Source of the DNA: Dirofilaria immitis
Lineage: Eukaryota > Nematoda > Chromadorea > Rhabditida > Onchocercidae
Assembly: GCA_024305405.1 (NCBI GenBank)
Contig: JAKNDB010000068.1
Location: 4,154,501 to 4,218,500 of the forward strand
Direction: 5' to 3'
DNA length: 64,000 nt
The notes below the pieces were generated by a model. The model saw only the letters and a list, made by a program, of their open reading frames with translations, was not told the DNA's origin and searched no databases. Positions 14,601 to 24,972 of this stretch are shown one piece after another; the first letter of the stretch is position 1; the number at the start of each line of letters is the position of its first letter. The translations under genes were made by a program, and so were the position numbers.

Positions 14601-17546
14601 TCGGTAGACGATATTCAATGACAAATTTGGAAATGGCTTGATCTGCTGATACTGATGGGGTTTCTTCCATTTTACCGTAAATTGTTGTCCACTTTCTTGA
14701 ATAACCATTGGCTTATCTCTCCAGTCTATACCTGGAGTTTCTGCCGTTTTAGCCGGTAATTTATAAACTAATTTAGGTTCATGATCCACGAATGCTACAA
14801 CACCTATATCGTATTCTGTATCCGGTTTTAATCTAACAAATATATGACTACTGGCCAACGGGCTTATACGAGCTCGTTCAACTGCTTGACTTTCACCATC
14901 CACTTCAACAGCTGTCACCTGAAATACATAAAAGATTTTAAAAATTTCATTAAATTCTTTTTGATTTTAAATCTTTAAACAGGATAAAATATGACAATAC
15001 TGTTCATAAATAAGCAGAAAAGTAAACAGAATAATAAAAAACTTTAATATTCAAGATAAAAATTAATGATTATTATATGCAATGATTATCATGGTACTAT
15101 AATCTCAATTCCGTATACCTCATAATGTTGTAATCTTTCGTCATCATATGGTTGCCAACTAATGCGTAATTCTGAATCTGTTCGATAATCAATTTCAATT
15201 TCATCTGATTCATTCGGAGCTAAGATAAATTGCACAATGAATATTTTTGAATTTTTTCAGATTTGAAATCAAAGGATTTTGATACATGAAGATTTGAAAG
15301 CAACGATTCCTTGAGGAAATCAGATTCAAATAATGAAATTGATATTGGAAACTGAATCTTGAACAGTGCTAACCTTCTCCTTCTGTTTTCGCTACAAGTA
15401 AATAATCATTCCATGGACCTAACATGCGTAAACGATCAGCAGCTCGAACTCGAACTTGATATTCAGTTCCAGGTAGAAGGCTGGTAACGCTAACTGATGG
15501 ATGTGTTACGGTTTGTCGATGAACGTCAAACTTTGTTTCAATACCAGCTAACTGGAATAAATCTACAGATTTCAATTGATGAACCGAATCTCTTAATATA
15601 CAAAAATTATGATCTGTTAAAAACTTTTGAGGAAGAAAATAATAAACGAAAGACATATCGAAAAGTTGAAATTTGAAAATATAAAAATTCCAAATTTGGA
15701 CATGTAAAAGTAAAGATTTTTATGTTTCTCTAAAAAAAAATCATTGAATTAAAAGTTATTTATTAAAATGATTTAACAAAAAAAAGCGCAAAACCTCAAT
15801 ATGATATTCGCCAACAGAGCCACATTCTGGAGGTTCCCACGATATTGCAATACTGTATTGACCTGTTTGTGTTACCTCGAGATTTCGTGGAGCTGTTAAC
15901 TCGTCTGTAATTTCGGAAATAAATATTTGAATTAATAAAAGAAATTAAAAAAATTAAAGTTATTTGTTATGATTAATTGTAACAATAATGTTTATTGATT
16001 TTGAAATGACGCAATTTATGTTTCATATTAAAAATGCGTAAATTTGTCAAAACAAAATATTCCGCTTAAAAATATGAAACTTGGCCATTTTCAATCATTA
16101 AATAGTTGATCAATAAATCTTTAAAAAACAAACCTGATTCACATTTTATGCTAACCATTTCATTACGTGCTCGTATTTCTGGCGTCTCCACCAGAATTTT
16201 ACCATTTTTCCTAACACTTTGATACGTACGAAATAAGCGATTCCAGTCGGCAGACGTGGAATCTAAAAATCGATTCTATACGTTCAAACAATTTGATTTT
16301 TTTTGCCAATTTTTGATAATCCATAAAATGGATGTAAAATTTTAACTTTTAGATTTGGAGATGTTCTCAGGCAAATTTACTTCGAAATCGGATCAACTAT
16401 TACCTGTACTCTGTATTGTAAATTAGGTCCTTTATAAGGAATTATACCATCATGAACATTCCACTGCGTGTCCTTTTCTGCACGATATTCGACCGCGAAT
16501 CCTCCAACGCTATCATCAGGATGATCGCCGGTTTGAATACCTTCCCATTCAACGGTTAGCAAACTTTGGGACCCACCAGTTTCTCGTCGCAATCGAATGC
16601 GAGGTTCGTTACCTAGAAAATTATTAAGCAATTCACATTGAAGAATGGCAGTTTTGTCTAAATAAAAAAATTTCAAATTTCCGTTTCTAAATAATATCAA
16701 TTCGCTAATGATCTAAATTATGCTTAATTAATTAAAAAAAAAAGTAAAGCGCCGACCTGATTTATTCCTTCAATAATTAAAATCACCCGAAAGTTACATT
16801 TACCATTTTATAAAATCATTGACATTTTTGTCTTCAATGATAAATGTTGAATATTTGAAATGCCTATTTTATAATCATTGACATTTTTGTCTTCAATGAT
16901 AAATGTTAATTCTTTGATATGCCTATTTTCCAAGCATCGAATAATTTAATAAATATTAAATAATTTGAATAATATTTTTGCAAAATGAACGGAGTGAAGA
17001 TATTAGCATAATTGTCATCATAACCATTCGTTTATGCTTATAAAATGTTGTCATTTTAAATATATCGTAAAAAAAATTTATTGAAATAATAAAATAAGAA
17101 ATTTATTATAACTATATAACAGATATATGATGGGATAAATAAGAATAAAATAAGAGATATATATAAATTGTTTAATGTACAAAAATAATAATTTCTTTCT
17201 ATTTACATTTCTAAATTATTTGTTAAATAAATTTCATTGTATCATTCAATAATGAATTTGATTTTTCTAGCATCGAATAATAAGCAAATCAAATTAATTT
17301 AAGGATAAATATAAAGAAAAAAAACTTCTCATTGAAAAATATTTTCATCTAATGATTATTCATTAGATGAAAATATGAGATTATCGTATTTTCTTTATTC
17401 TTCTATAGTTTTTTATGTGTTGTGTAATATTATTGTGAAATTTGATATTTGCATCAGTGAAAAATTAAATTTAACAAACCTCTTATCGCATAAATGAGAA
17501 TTAACGCGACGATGAGCATTTGCAAGCTCGTCGAATACGCGCTCAT
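1..17546 (-). CDS. let-805: Giant fibronectin type III repeat protein, LET-805/myotactin-like (5' half, runs off left edge)
   Basis: This is a multi-exon gene read right to left. It starts with a signal-peptide exon and continues as consecutive FN3 domains, with no Ig, EGF or kinase domain seen. Good exons (high to low): 17546-17480, 16612-16404, 16262-16134, 15904-15795, 15551-15374, 15219-15119, 14918-14591, 14324-14180, 14053-13895, 13499-13313, 12203-12145, 11599-11497, 11380-11233, 11130-11058, 10547-about 10440, 10191-9251, 8695-8580, 8366-8165, 7820-7539, 6914-6804, 5878-5743, 5558-5401, 5052-4614, 4513-4286, 3986-3770, 3554-3425, 3265-3138, 2813-2464, 2376-2098, 1965-1405, 1140-1. About 2,500 codons are in view. 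Typical FN3 marks recur: strand-B Trp, 'Y.V.VRA' and repeated 'W.C' pairs such as TWQC and EWNC. Known family: C. elegans LET-805 is a roughly 4,450-residue FN3 protein of epidermal fibrous organelles that ties muscle to cuticle. The FN3 identity is firm; the LET-805 orthology is inferred. Several exons carry single-base frame breaks. Confidence 0.85.
9251..9995 (-). other. Glu/Gln/Arg-rich long helix inserted between FN3 domains
   Basis: The exon 10191-9251 begins with the end of an FN3 domain (YSIYNISVRAS, then LELSPDEAEK) and then becomes a highly charged, proline-free stretch of about 240 residues. It is dominated by E, Q, R and K, for example RRQQIEEQK repeats, REINDRLIQQYRQQQEE and HIRQQLDQVWVQ. 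It ends EERG at a GT donor (9250) and joins in phase to the next FN3 exon at 8695 (SASKSFLGIDK). It would form a long coiled coil or single alpha-helix. Two one-base breaks (A-run shortfalls at 9976-9980 and 9833-9838) interrupt the frame. With one base added at each, the helix reads through continuously from the upstream FN3. I do not recall such a segment in characterised FN3 adhesion ectodomains. Confidence 0.75.
9334..9590 (-). repeat. Coding minisatellite, 27-bp unit (9-residue repeat)
   Basis: About nine head-to-tail 27-bp units occur, each containing a form of TTGTTGACGTCGTTTCTGCT on the plus strand. On the coding strand each gives nine residues of the type R-R-Q-Q-I-E-E-Q-K. Units differ by a few substitutions and keep the frame; the last one or two are diverged. 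Array length is likely to vary between alleles or species. Confidence 0.9.
10200..10480 (-). other. Unresolved exon boundaries in the FN3 gene
   Basis: The exon starting at 10547 (EPSVPTSPHNLQI, then LHWLPPL) has no GT donor before its frame runs out. A GC donor is possible after ATCAG near 10441. A further segment near 10320-10245, ending MSKRKK at a GT donor before the 10191 exon, fits an FN3 C/C' strand, but its frame is broken by a T7 run. I could not settle the exon structure here. Confidence 0.4.
10590..10663. repeat. (AAC/CAA)n-rich microsatellite in an FN3-gene intron
   Basis: Imperfect AAC/AAT trinucleotides run through this stretch on the plus strand. It lies in the intron between exons 11058 and 10547. 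Confidence 0.85.
11058..16612 (-). other. N-terminal FN3 array of the LET-805-like protein
   Basis: Thirteen exons encode about six FN3 domains, most of them split over two or three exons. Visible FN3 cores include LLTVEWEGI (16.5 kb), IAISWEPPECG (15.8 kb), LRISWQPY (15.2 kb), FTVKWKKP (14.7 kb), IQFTWEKPRCDE (13.9 kb) and the F-G strand YAFRVRSRAGHG (13.4 kb). Phases join cleanly across most introns. Frame breaks of one base occur at about 16205-16209, 14657-14660 and 12156-12162, each in a homopolymer. Confidence 0.8.
12145..12203 (-). other. Short basic linker exon with a furin-like RFKR motif
   Basis: This 59-nt exon joins in phase 1 after GPK and encodes EAPQSALLRRFKRQKK. It lies between the FN3 domain ending near 13313 and the stretch starting DHNIYQLRIIL (11599). 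R-x-K-R is the minimal proprotein convertase site. The exon's 3' frame needs one more A in the A7 run at 12156-12162 to join the next exon (then QITDDHN). Cleavage is inference only. Confidence 0.55.
16804..16923. repeat. Tandem duplication, about 60-bp unit
   Basis: Two copies share the block ATCATTGACATTTTTGTCTT followed by CAATGATAAATGTT and end in ATGCCT (about 16804-16864 and 16865-16923). They lie in the first intron of the FN3 gene. Confidence 0.85.
17339..17376. repeat. Perfect hairpin, 16-bp stem, 6-nt loop
   Basis: ATATTTTCATCTAATG at 17339-17354 is exactly reverse-complemented at 17361-17376. It lies in the first intron of the FN3 gene, just downstream of the signal-peptide exon. 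Confidence 0.85.
17480..17546 (-). other. Signal-peptide exon of the FN3 gene
   Basis: The ATG at 17546 opens MSAYSTSLQ followed by a hydrophobic stretch (LIVALILIYAI) and ends R+G at a GT donor (17479). It joins in phase 1 to the acceptor before 16612, giving Gly-Asn-Glu-Pro. This is a classical secretory signal of about 22 residues, so the downstream FN3 domains are extracellular or lumenal. I chose this start because it is the only ATG in frame and because an acceptor (TTTTAG) lies directly before it. Confidence 0.85.
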
Positions 17547-17560
17547 CCTAAAATTAAATT
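17547..17560 (-). promoter_or_regulatory. Splice acceptor directly before the FN3 gene start codon (probable trans-splice site)
   Basis: Read on the minus strand, a T/A-rich tract ends in TTTTAG and is followed at once by GATG. Only one base separates the acceptor from the start codon. In nematodes this spacing is typical of spliced-leader addition. A cis 5'UTR intron cannot be excluded from sequence alone. Confidence 0.6.
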
Positions 17561-17929
17561 TATCAATTATCAAACAGAAAGCTCAATTTATCCTAAATTT
17601 GAAACTCGAATTTAAACTGTATAAAAAATTAATTTTTAGCTAATAAAATATAAAAATATATGAAAATATTGAAGCGAAACTTTAAAATTCGTCAAACATT
17701 TTTAAGTTTATTTGCCACATTAAAAAGAATTTTAGGAAAAGAAAAAAGAAGGTAAAAAATCCTAAATTAATGTAGGAATGAAGAATCCCTGTACTTTGGT
17801 TTTGTTTATTTTTTTTTCTTATTTTCGTCAATTTTTCAATTATCAGTATTTTATGGTAAACATTTTGAAGGGAGAAAAGTTCAATTTAAAGTTTATGCGT
17901 GCAATGATATATCAGATAAAAAATATAAT

Positions 17930-18230
17930 ACAAAAATTATAAATTTGAAAAATAAATAAAAAATTAAATGATCTAGCAAATAATGTACGAAAGGCAGAAA
18001 TTTATAAAAAAATGAAAAGATACGGACAACAAGAGATTCACATAGTTCATGTTACTTTCACGTTTATAAAAAATGATCTAGCAAATGAAGAAGGAAATAT
18101 AGGCACGTTAGGCATGTTGTTTTTACGTTTATGAAAATGATCCAGAAAATGAAGAAAGGAATGTAAGAAAGATAAAAATTATAGAAATGAAAAGTATGGA
18201 TAACAAATGATTCACGTACAATCATCCATG
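17930..18230. repeat. Diverged tandem repeat, three copies of about 100-120 bp
   Basis: The word ATGATCTAGCAAAT (or ATGATCCAGAAAAT) recurs at the head of each copy. Copies also share GAAAGG or GAAGGAA, AAATGAAAAG and TTCAC(A/G)T words. The copies are clearly related but degenerate. Confidence 0.6.
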
Positions 18231-20659
18231 GTTACTTCCAAACTCACGTGACTCATTAGTCAACTAATTTAAAATAACTCATCACATCTATTTTTCACAA
18301 ACGTCAAATCATATCTACGATGATTTCATTTTTTTTTGTTTTATGATTTGAGCAAACGGTGGAAATAAACATTTAGACAGCTTTCAAAAAATGATGATTC
18401 ATTGTTCGCTTCCTGTTTATTTAACGTGCGTGGAATTTTATATCAAATACGTATTCGATATGATTAAATATTAGATAGCAGAAAAATGATAACTTTTTTA
18501 ATCATTTCTTTATACTCACTTATGATAAAATTTAAAATTCATTCAGAAAAATTAAAACGATTATCCTTCAATTGAAATTTAACTCCTATTAGTATATAAT
18601 TAATCAGAAATAATTTTACGAACATTTATAAAATAACATGCATAAATAGTAATAATAAAATGAAATATTATTGCCGTATAAAATGAAATAAAAATTTATG
18701 AGCTTATCAATCTTCAAATATGATTTCTCGAGAAAATTAGTCAGAAAATTATACTTTATAAACTTTGGCAAGTAAGTTTATAATGAATAAAGTAGTGGAA
18801 CTACATTTTATATACAGAAGCTTTGAGAAGTTACTTCAAACTGATAATAACTTCATATCATCCATTTATTTCCATTTCGTTTTATCTCATAATTTTTTGC
18901 TATTTTTCTGTTTATTAATGGAGAGAGAGAAAAATTTCATTATTTTAAATCTGATTGTTTAACATTTCGAGAATATTCTCAACACAATTTTCACAAATTT
19001 GGGATTTTTCCAATTATTTCTAGAAAATCTTATCAATTAAAAAAATGCTTAGCATCTCGAGAATCTCCGTTATCTCAAATATTCTGCAGATGACACAAAT
19101 GGACATAATATAATAATTTTGATATTAAAATTATTGATCAAATAATTGGAAATGGAATATTTATATGATATATTGTTACAATTATAATTTATAAAATATA
19201 ATTTGATTTTAATTTAGAAATGAAACTAAAAAATAGTTGAAAAAAATTGTGTCGTCAAAAATGTCATATCAGTAACTTTATGAAATTATGCAACTAACAT
19301 TACAGGAAAATCCTTTTGAACTTCTATTGTAAAAAGTACGACAAGAGAAAAGGAAAAATACATGAGAGAAATTTTGTTGAAATGCAAGAGTACAAAAAAA
19401 AGAGGAAATCTTTCAAACACAATTTATATCAGAATTATACAAAAAAAAAAAATTCCTTTTAAAACCCAACACTTACTTTTAACAGCTTGTAATGAAAGGA
19501 AAAATTTTTGAAATGGCTGAATTTAGGAACTCGATTTTTGCTGCAAATTAATTTATTGTCAAATTCAAGCAAAACATTTTTTTAATTTCTAAATGGTTCA
19601 AATTTATTTGAATTAAAATTATGTAATTCAAATTTGAAAAAAATTTAAATTTCGTAATGTTTGAATAAATCTATTTCTTTTTAAAAACAAATTTTATTTA
19701 AACTACAAAGAGCAATAACGCTGAAAACTAAAATCTTTAAGATATTTATGGAAACAATTTTTTTTCGATATATGTCAATATTTTTAATATGTCTAATATG
19801 TACTCTAAAAACAAAATAACTATAAGTTTTTAAACTCATAATATGATATATTTCAGGTTACTAATTATGATTTTTATATATCAGCACTAATCACAATCAA
19901 TCATTATATTGATTTTAAGCATTAAACATCATATAATTAATTATTGATGAAAATTAAAAGGAAAAAAAATAGTTTATGATGAAATAAAATGATCAAAGAA
20001 TGAATCAAGCAAAGAATTTAAAATAAATAATAATGATGGCCTATACAGAAGTCGATTGAATCATTTCATTTTTATTTAAAAGAAAAAACAATTTTTTGCT
20101 TTCCTCATAAATTGGAAGAAAGAGAAAGCATAAAAGTACTGTCATTTATTATTGAATTCTATATCGATGAATAACAATGACAGGTGAAAGTTTTTAAACA
20201 GTCAGCAATAAATTTTAAAAAAATAAAGTTTATGTATTATTAGATTAAATTTTTATCAGAGTAATGATGTAACCAAAATAACTTTAGTATGCTTTAAATT
20301 TGATCAAAAATAATACAACACGTTGAAAATCGAAAAACAAAAAAAAATTAGCTTTAAATCTAAGAATACTGCATTAATGGAAGATTAAAGTAACAAAATT
20401 ATGTTTCACTACATTTATCATAATATAATTTTATGTTTAAAAACGAAATCACAATAAGTTCCTATTCTTGGCTCAAATTCTGGAAAGTAATTATACATAT
20501 TTACTGATCAATCTGATCATAAGATAAGTTGCTTCATTTTGATATAAATGCAATAGAAGATTGGAAATTATTTCTAAATCCATTTGACAACTATGATATT
20601 ATTCCAAGTAATAATTACTTTTTACAAGATTTTTGAATAAAATTATTTTTTGAAATATA

Positions 20660-20795
20660 CAAATGCATTCGATAAGAAGAATGGATTTCAGATTACGTAC
20701 GAAACAATTCGGTAATGAGAATGGATTTCAAAATTATGCACGACACTGCTCGACAATAAGAATGGATTTCAGATTTTGCACGAACAGATGGCTAA
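20660..20795. repeat. Tandem repeat, three copies of about 45-50 bp
   Basis: AAGAATGGATTTCAGATT (with small changes) followed by a (T/A)(G/C)(C/T)ACGA block occurs three times in a row. Confidence 0.75.
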
Positions 20796-20959
20796 TCATA
20801 TACCTCAAAATTCGTATGTTTTTTTTTTTTTTTTAATATAGGAATTTTTAAACTGTCTGAAACGCATAAGTAGATTTCCTTCTATCTGAATTGAAATTTT
20901 ATAGTAAAAAAAGTACGGTAATAGGAAGAAAAAAAAAGTAATCAGAACATATGGTATAA

Positions 20960-21270
20960 TAAGATTAGATGATTAATTTTTAAAAATACGTCGATGCTTC
21001 AGTAAATAGAGGCAAAAGTTATATAATACGAAGTTTATGATATCTTACGTAACGTACGTTTAACATAAACTTTATGCTATGCTAGAATCATGAGGGATGA
21101 TGTTTTTAGTATGAATATCATAACAGTAGTTGATTAATTTTTTGAAAAAAAATTTCAATGTTTCCTTAAGTAGAAGTGAAACTAATAACATGTAGTTTAT
21201 GAAATGTTATCTAATATACGTTTCCATATATTCCATGTTAAAATTATGACGAATAATGTTTTCTATTAAA
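20960..21270. repeat. Diverged duplication, about 180-bp unit
   Basis: Words such as AATACGAAGTTTATGATATC / AACATGTAGTTTATGAAATG, followed by TACGTTT and a CATG...ATGATGTTTT-type tail, occur twice. The region is otherwise unremarkable. Confidence 0.45.
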
Positions 21271-21534
21271 TCCAGGTGATTTAATAAAACAATTAATTAA
21301 CTAAATAATTTTGACAAAGTATGGCTATCCAATTAATGCAATAAATATATGATTCATTTTTGTCATTTAAAACAAAATTTTTTTTATACTTTATCTTGAA
21401 TATTTTATTCTATTCTTGAAAAAATTTTTGAGCATTAAAATTTGATTTTTTCTTGAAATTATCTTTTTAAAAATAAGAATTTTCTCTAGCTTTAATCTAT
21501 ATAATATATTGGCATTAACTAGTTGCTCAAGAAA

Positions 21535-21880
21535 TTATCCGTCGCAATTCTCGAATATATTCTTGATGAGACAGAATATATGACATACAATTTTGATATT
21601 TCTAGCATTTTTCACTAAAAAATAGTATAAAAATTAATAACAATCGATCGATGAATTATAAGGCGTATTTCACAAACAAAATAAAAATAAAAATTTTACT
21701 TTACATAATATATTGAAGATGAATAGCTGCTTATTTATTACTATTCTCGAATATAATCTCGGAGAAACAAACGTACTGTATGAAATTTCATCATTTTAGT
21801 ATTTTGCATAAATCAAATAGTATAAAAATAATAGTAATCGATCATAGAATTGTCAGGCATATTTCGTAAAGAAAAAGGAA
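21535..21880. repeat. Diverged duplication, about 200-bp unit
   Basis: Two copies share TTCTCGAATATA, a purine-rich GAGA(C/A)A block, TAGTATAAAAAT(T/A)A, TAA(C/T)CGATC and GGC(G/A)TATTTC in the same order. Confidence 0.6.
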
Positions 21881-23023
21881 ATCTTCGACGATCATTATGG
21901 CGAGAAAAAGAAAAAAAAACAAATAAATATTAGTGAAATGGCTAAATGAATAAACTAATTCAATGAAAACATCTGCTCCATCTTATTTTTAATCATATTA
22001 ATAGACATTGTACTATAAGAAAAAATAAAAAAATTCTTATAAAAGCAATTAGCCGAAAAAAACACTTATGCTTTAGATATATATATCATTTGGAAAAAAA
22101 AGAAACTAATAAATAATTATTTCATGGATTGTTAAGCATTTTAAATATTATGATTATGAAAAATTAGAAAAACGAACAGTTTGTTGTCTATCATTTAATA
22201 TTAAAATTTTGTGAAAAGAAAATATTAATTTTAATATTTCCAAAATTAGAAATTTTTCTTTCATCTATTTTAATATCAAATATTATTAAAATTTGTTTTA
22301 TCTTTACTGATGATAATCTTTTTTTAAGCATAAATCAAAAATTGAAGTAAATTTTAAACTTCGCAATGTATCAAATAGTTCAATACTAAATTTATGGAAA
22401 GAAATGAAGTAGAAAGTTTTTAAATTCACAAATGTAAATCATTCATTACCAGATATCATTCATTATCATTATCTTTTTCATTTATTCTTCAATAAATTTA
22501 ATCAAAAAATAAAATAAAATCCATCAATGATAAGCATAAATTTTCCATATCAAGATTTCAAAAAAAATGCTCAATTCTTTTTTTTTATCATTTATTAAAA
22601 CTTATTATCATTTTTGATTATTATTGCTTCATCAAATCTATTGATGAATTTCAATATACAATATTTTCTCAATTTTCATTCATCCATTTCATACTTTTCG
22701 AAATATAATAATTTATCTAAAAAAAAAGATAATCATTAAAAATTTGTGTTTAAAAAAATGTAAAAATTTTTATTATTCCCATCAACAAAGATTGCGAAAA
22801 TTTTTATTTCTGATTGATTGAATTGATGGAGATTGCAAAGAAAAATGAAAAAAGAAGCTCAACAGAGAAAAGACGATCGTCCGATCCATTCTCGATCTCT
22901 ATTATTATATTTGTTCATTAAACCGTAACAACAATAACAACAAAAATAGTAATAGATATAATATGTTCCAAAAATGATTATTATACGGTAAGATTCTTAA
23001 GAAAGGAAATAAATAATTCAAGG

Positions 23024-23090
23024 TAACAACAATAGCAACAACAACAACAACAGCAACAACAATAAAAACAACAACAACAACAACAATTAT
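23024..23090. repeat. (CAA)n microsatellite
   Basis: Imperfect CAA/AACAAC trinucleotides. The flanking sequence is ordinary AT-rich DNA. Confidence 0.9.
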
Positions 23091-24070
23091 ATCCTGATGA
23101 ATACATATATCAATTTACGGTTATTTTATACAAAATGAGATATAAACAATATCTGATAAAAAGATTATTGTTTTTCTTTCGATGACTAACATTTAAAACG
23201 TTGAAATGGCTTTCTATTTAATTCCACTGGTAATTTCAATCATATATGAAAGAAAAATCAAATTATGAAACAATGATGATTAAAATAAATTGACAAAAAT
23301 ATTTTCTGAATAATGTTTCATCTCAGATAGAAGCAAATTAAAGATTAGACTGCAATAAAACAACCTTCTTATATAATATAATATATTAGCTGAATTGATA
23401 AATTACAGATATAGACTTGATAATATCATGTAATAAAAAATTTTTAATATTTTATATCATCCTATACGATATTTTGATAAAATTTGATTGCAAATTGAAG
23501 CAAATTATCAGTTCAAGTAAGTTCAAATTATATGCAATAAAATAGCTTGCCTATATTTCATAATATTTTTAATCAATCAAAAATATAGATTATTGATCTA
23601 ATAAATAATTCGTGAAAGAAAAATTTTTCAATACATGACACGTCATCCTCGATGTCATCTTAAATTTATAAATGTTAGTTTATATATTTATACAATTCTC
23701 AATAGGTGTGTAACGAATGTTTACCTAATTTCTGCTAAAGTAACTTTATGAAAATGAAACGACGTATTCACTGAAGTATTCATCTTTTTTTGTTGCATAA
23801 AGGAAAAAAATTAGCAATTAGATGATCGAGATTTGTGATATATTTTATCAAATGAATTGATGAAATGATACATTCGTTCGTCAAAATAGTTAGTTATATA
23901 GAAAATTTCAAAGATAAAATAGAATTAATTAAAAATTTTCATTTAATACTTTTTATCATTACAATTATCTTTTATCATATTGATGAAATATGCTTAAATA
24001 AATGAATAAAACTTAAAGTTTTTTAAATGGACTTTTAAATAGCACGATTCTAAAATTATTCCTTTCCACA

Positions 24071-24107
24071 AAAAAATAGCATAATTTCAAAAATTATGCT
24101 ATTTTTT
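24071..24107. repeat. Perfect hairpin, 17-bp stem, 3-nt loop
   Basis: AAAAAATAGCATAATTT at 24071-24087 is reverse-complemented at 24091-24107. The core TAGCATAATTT/AAATTATGCTA resembles the core of the hairpin at 36612-36649. Confidence 0.85.
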
Positions 24108-24843
24108 AAGCTTAAATTTTAATAACTACATATTAGAGACAAAAAAAAACAAGAAGCACAACTTTACAATAATATTTTCCAATTTATTAATATTTTAAAT
24201 AAATTTCTCGAATAGATACTATGAAAATACGGTCTTTGTTTGAATACACGGCCGCTCATCTATTATTGCTATTAATATTTGATAAAATATGAAAGAAAAA
24301 AAAGATATCGATGTGTTAATTTTTCTATTAGTAATTTTCTATAATATTACAATTAATGAAAATCGATAATAATCAATTACAAAAATTAAAAAAAAAATTG
24401 TTTATTTTAACAAACTTTTTTCTTTTTCTTTTCATCAAATAATAATAATTATAAATTATGGTTACTGTAAAGTGGTTAGGTAAATATACAAAACAGGTTG
24501 CGAAATATAAATTATCTTACACTACGAAATATTTTGTTAGTAAAAAACTTTAAATTGGAAAAAGTTTTGCGAAATAAAAATTAATATAGTGCATACGATA
24601 AGCAAACAACAAAATAAATACAGTGCATACCATGAAATGAATGTCTGATTGTATAAGTAATAAAAGTAATAAGAAAGAGTTTATCGTTGTCGAGAAATAC
24701 TCGAGAATACTTTTTCTATTAATTTTAGAGAAAAAATCGAGAAATGCTTTTCTATTAATTTTATTCAAATATATTTATATTGTAGCGATAAAAGTGAAAA
24801 AAAAAGAAACTATTTGAGGTGAAAATGTTTTTAATAAAATTAT

Positions 24844-24972
24844 AAACATTTTTGTAGTTTAATTCAAATATTTTTGACTAATTTTTGTTTAAAAAATTTT
24901 TTTATTTTAAAGTAAAAAAACTTAAAATTGATTATAGCAACAAAAATATTTGAATTAACTACAAAAATGTTT
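24844..24972. mobile_element. Fold-back element with about 32-bp terminal inverted repeats (possible MITE remnant)
   Basis: AAACATTTTTGTAGTTTAAT and onward to 24876 is the reverse complement of 24941-24972, apart from one extra T. About 64 bp of AT-rich DNA lies between them. No coding sequence and no obvious target-site duplication is seen. This is typical of a short non-autonomous DNA element, but a simple palindrome is also possible. Confidence 0.5.

Noticed and set aside
1..17546. FN3 gene as a pseudogene
   Set aside because: The frame breaks are single-base homopolymer shortfalls also found in unrelated essential genes. Splice sites and protein sequence between breaks are well preserved.
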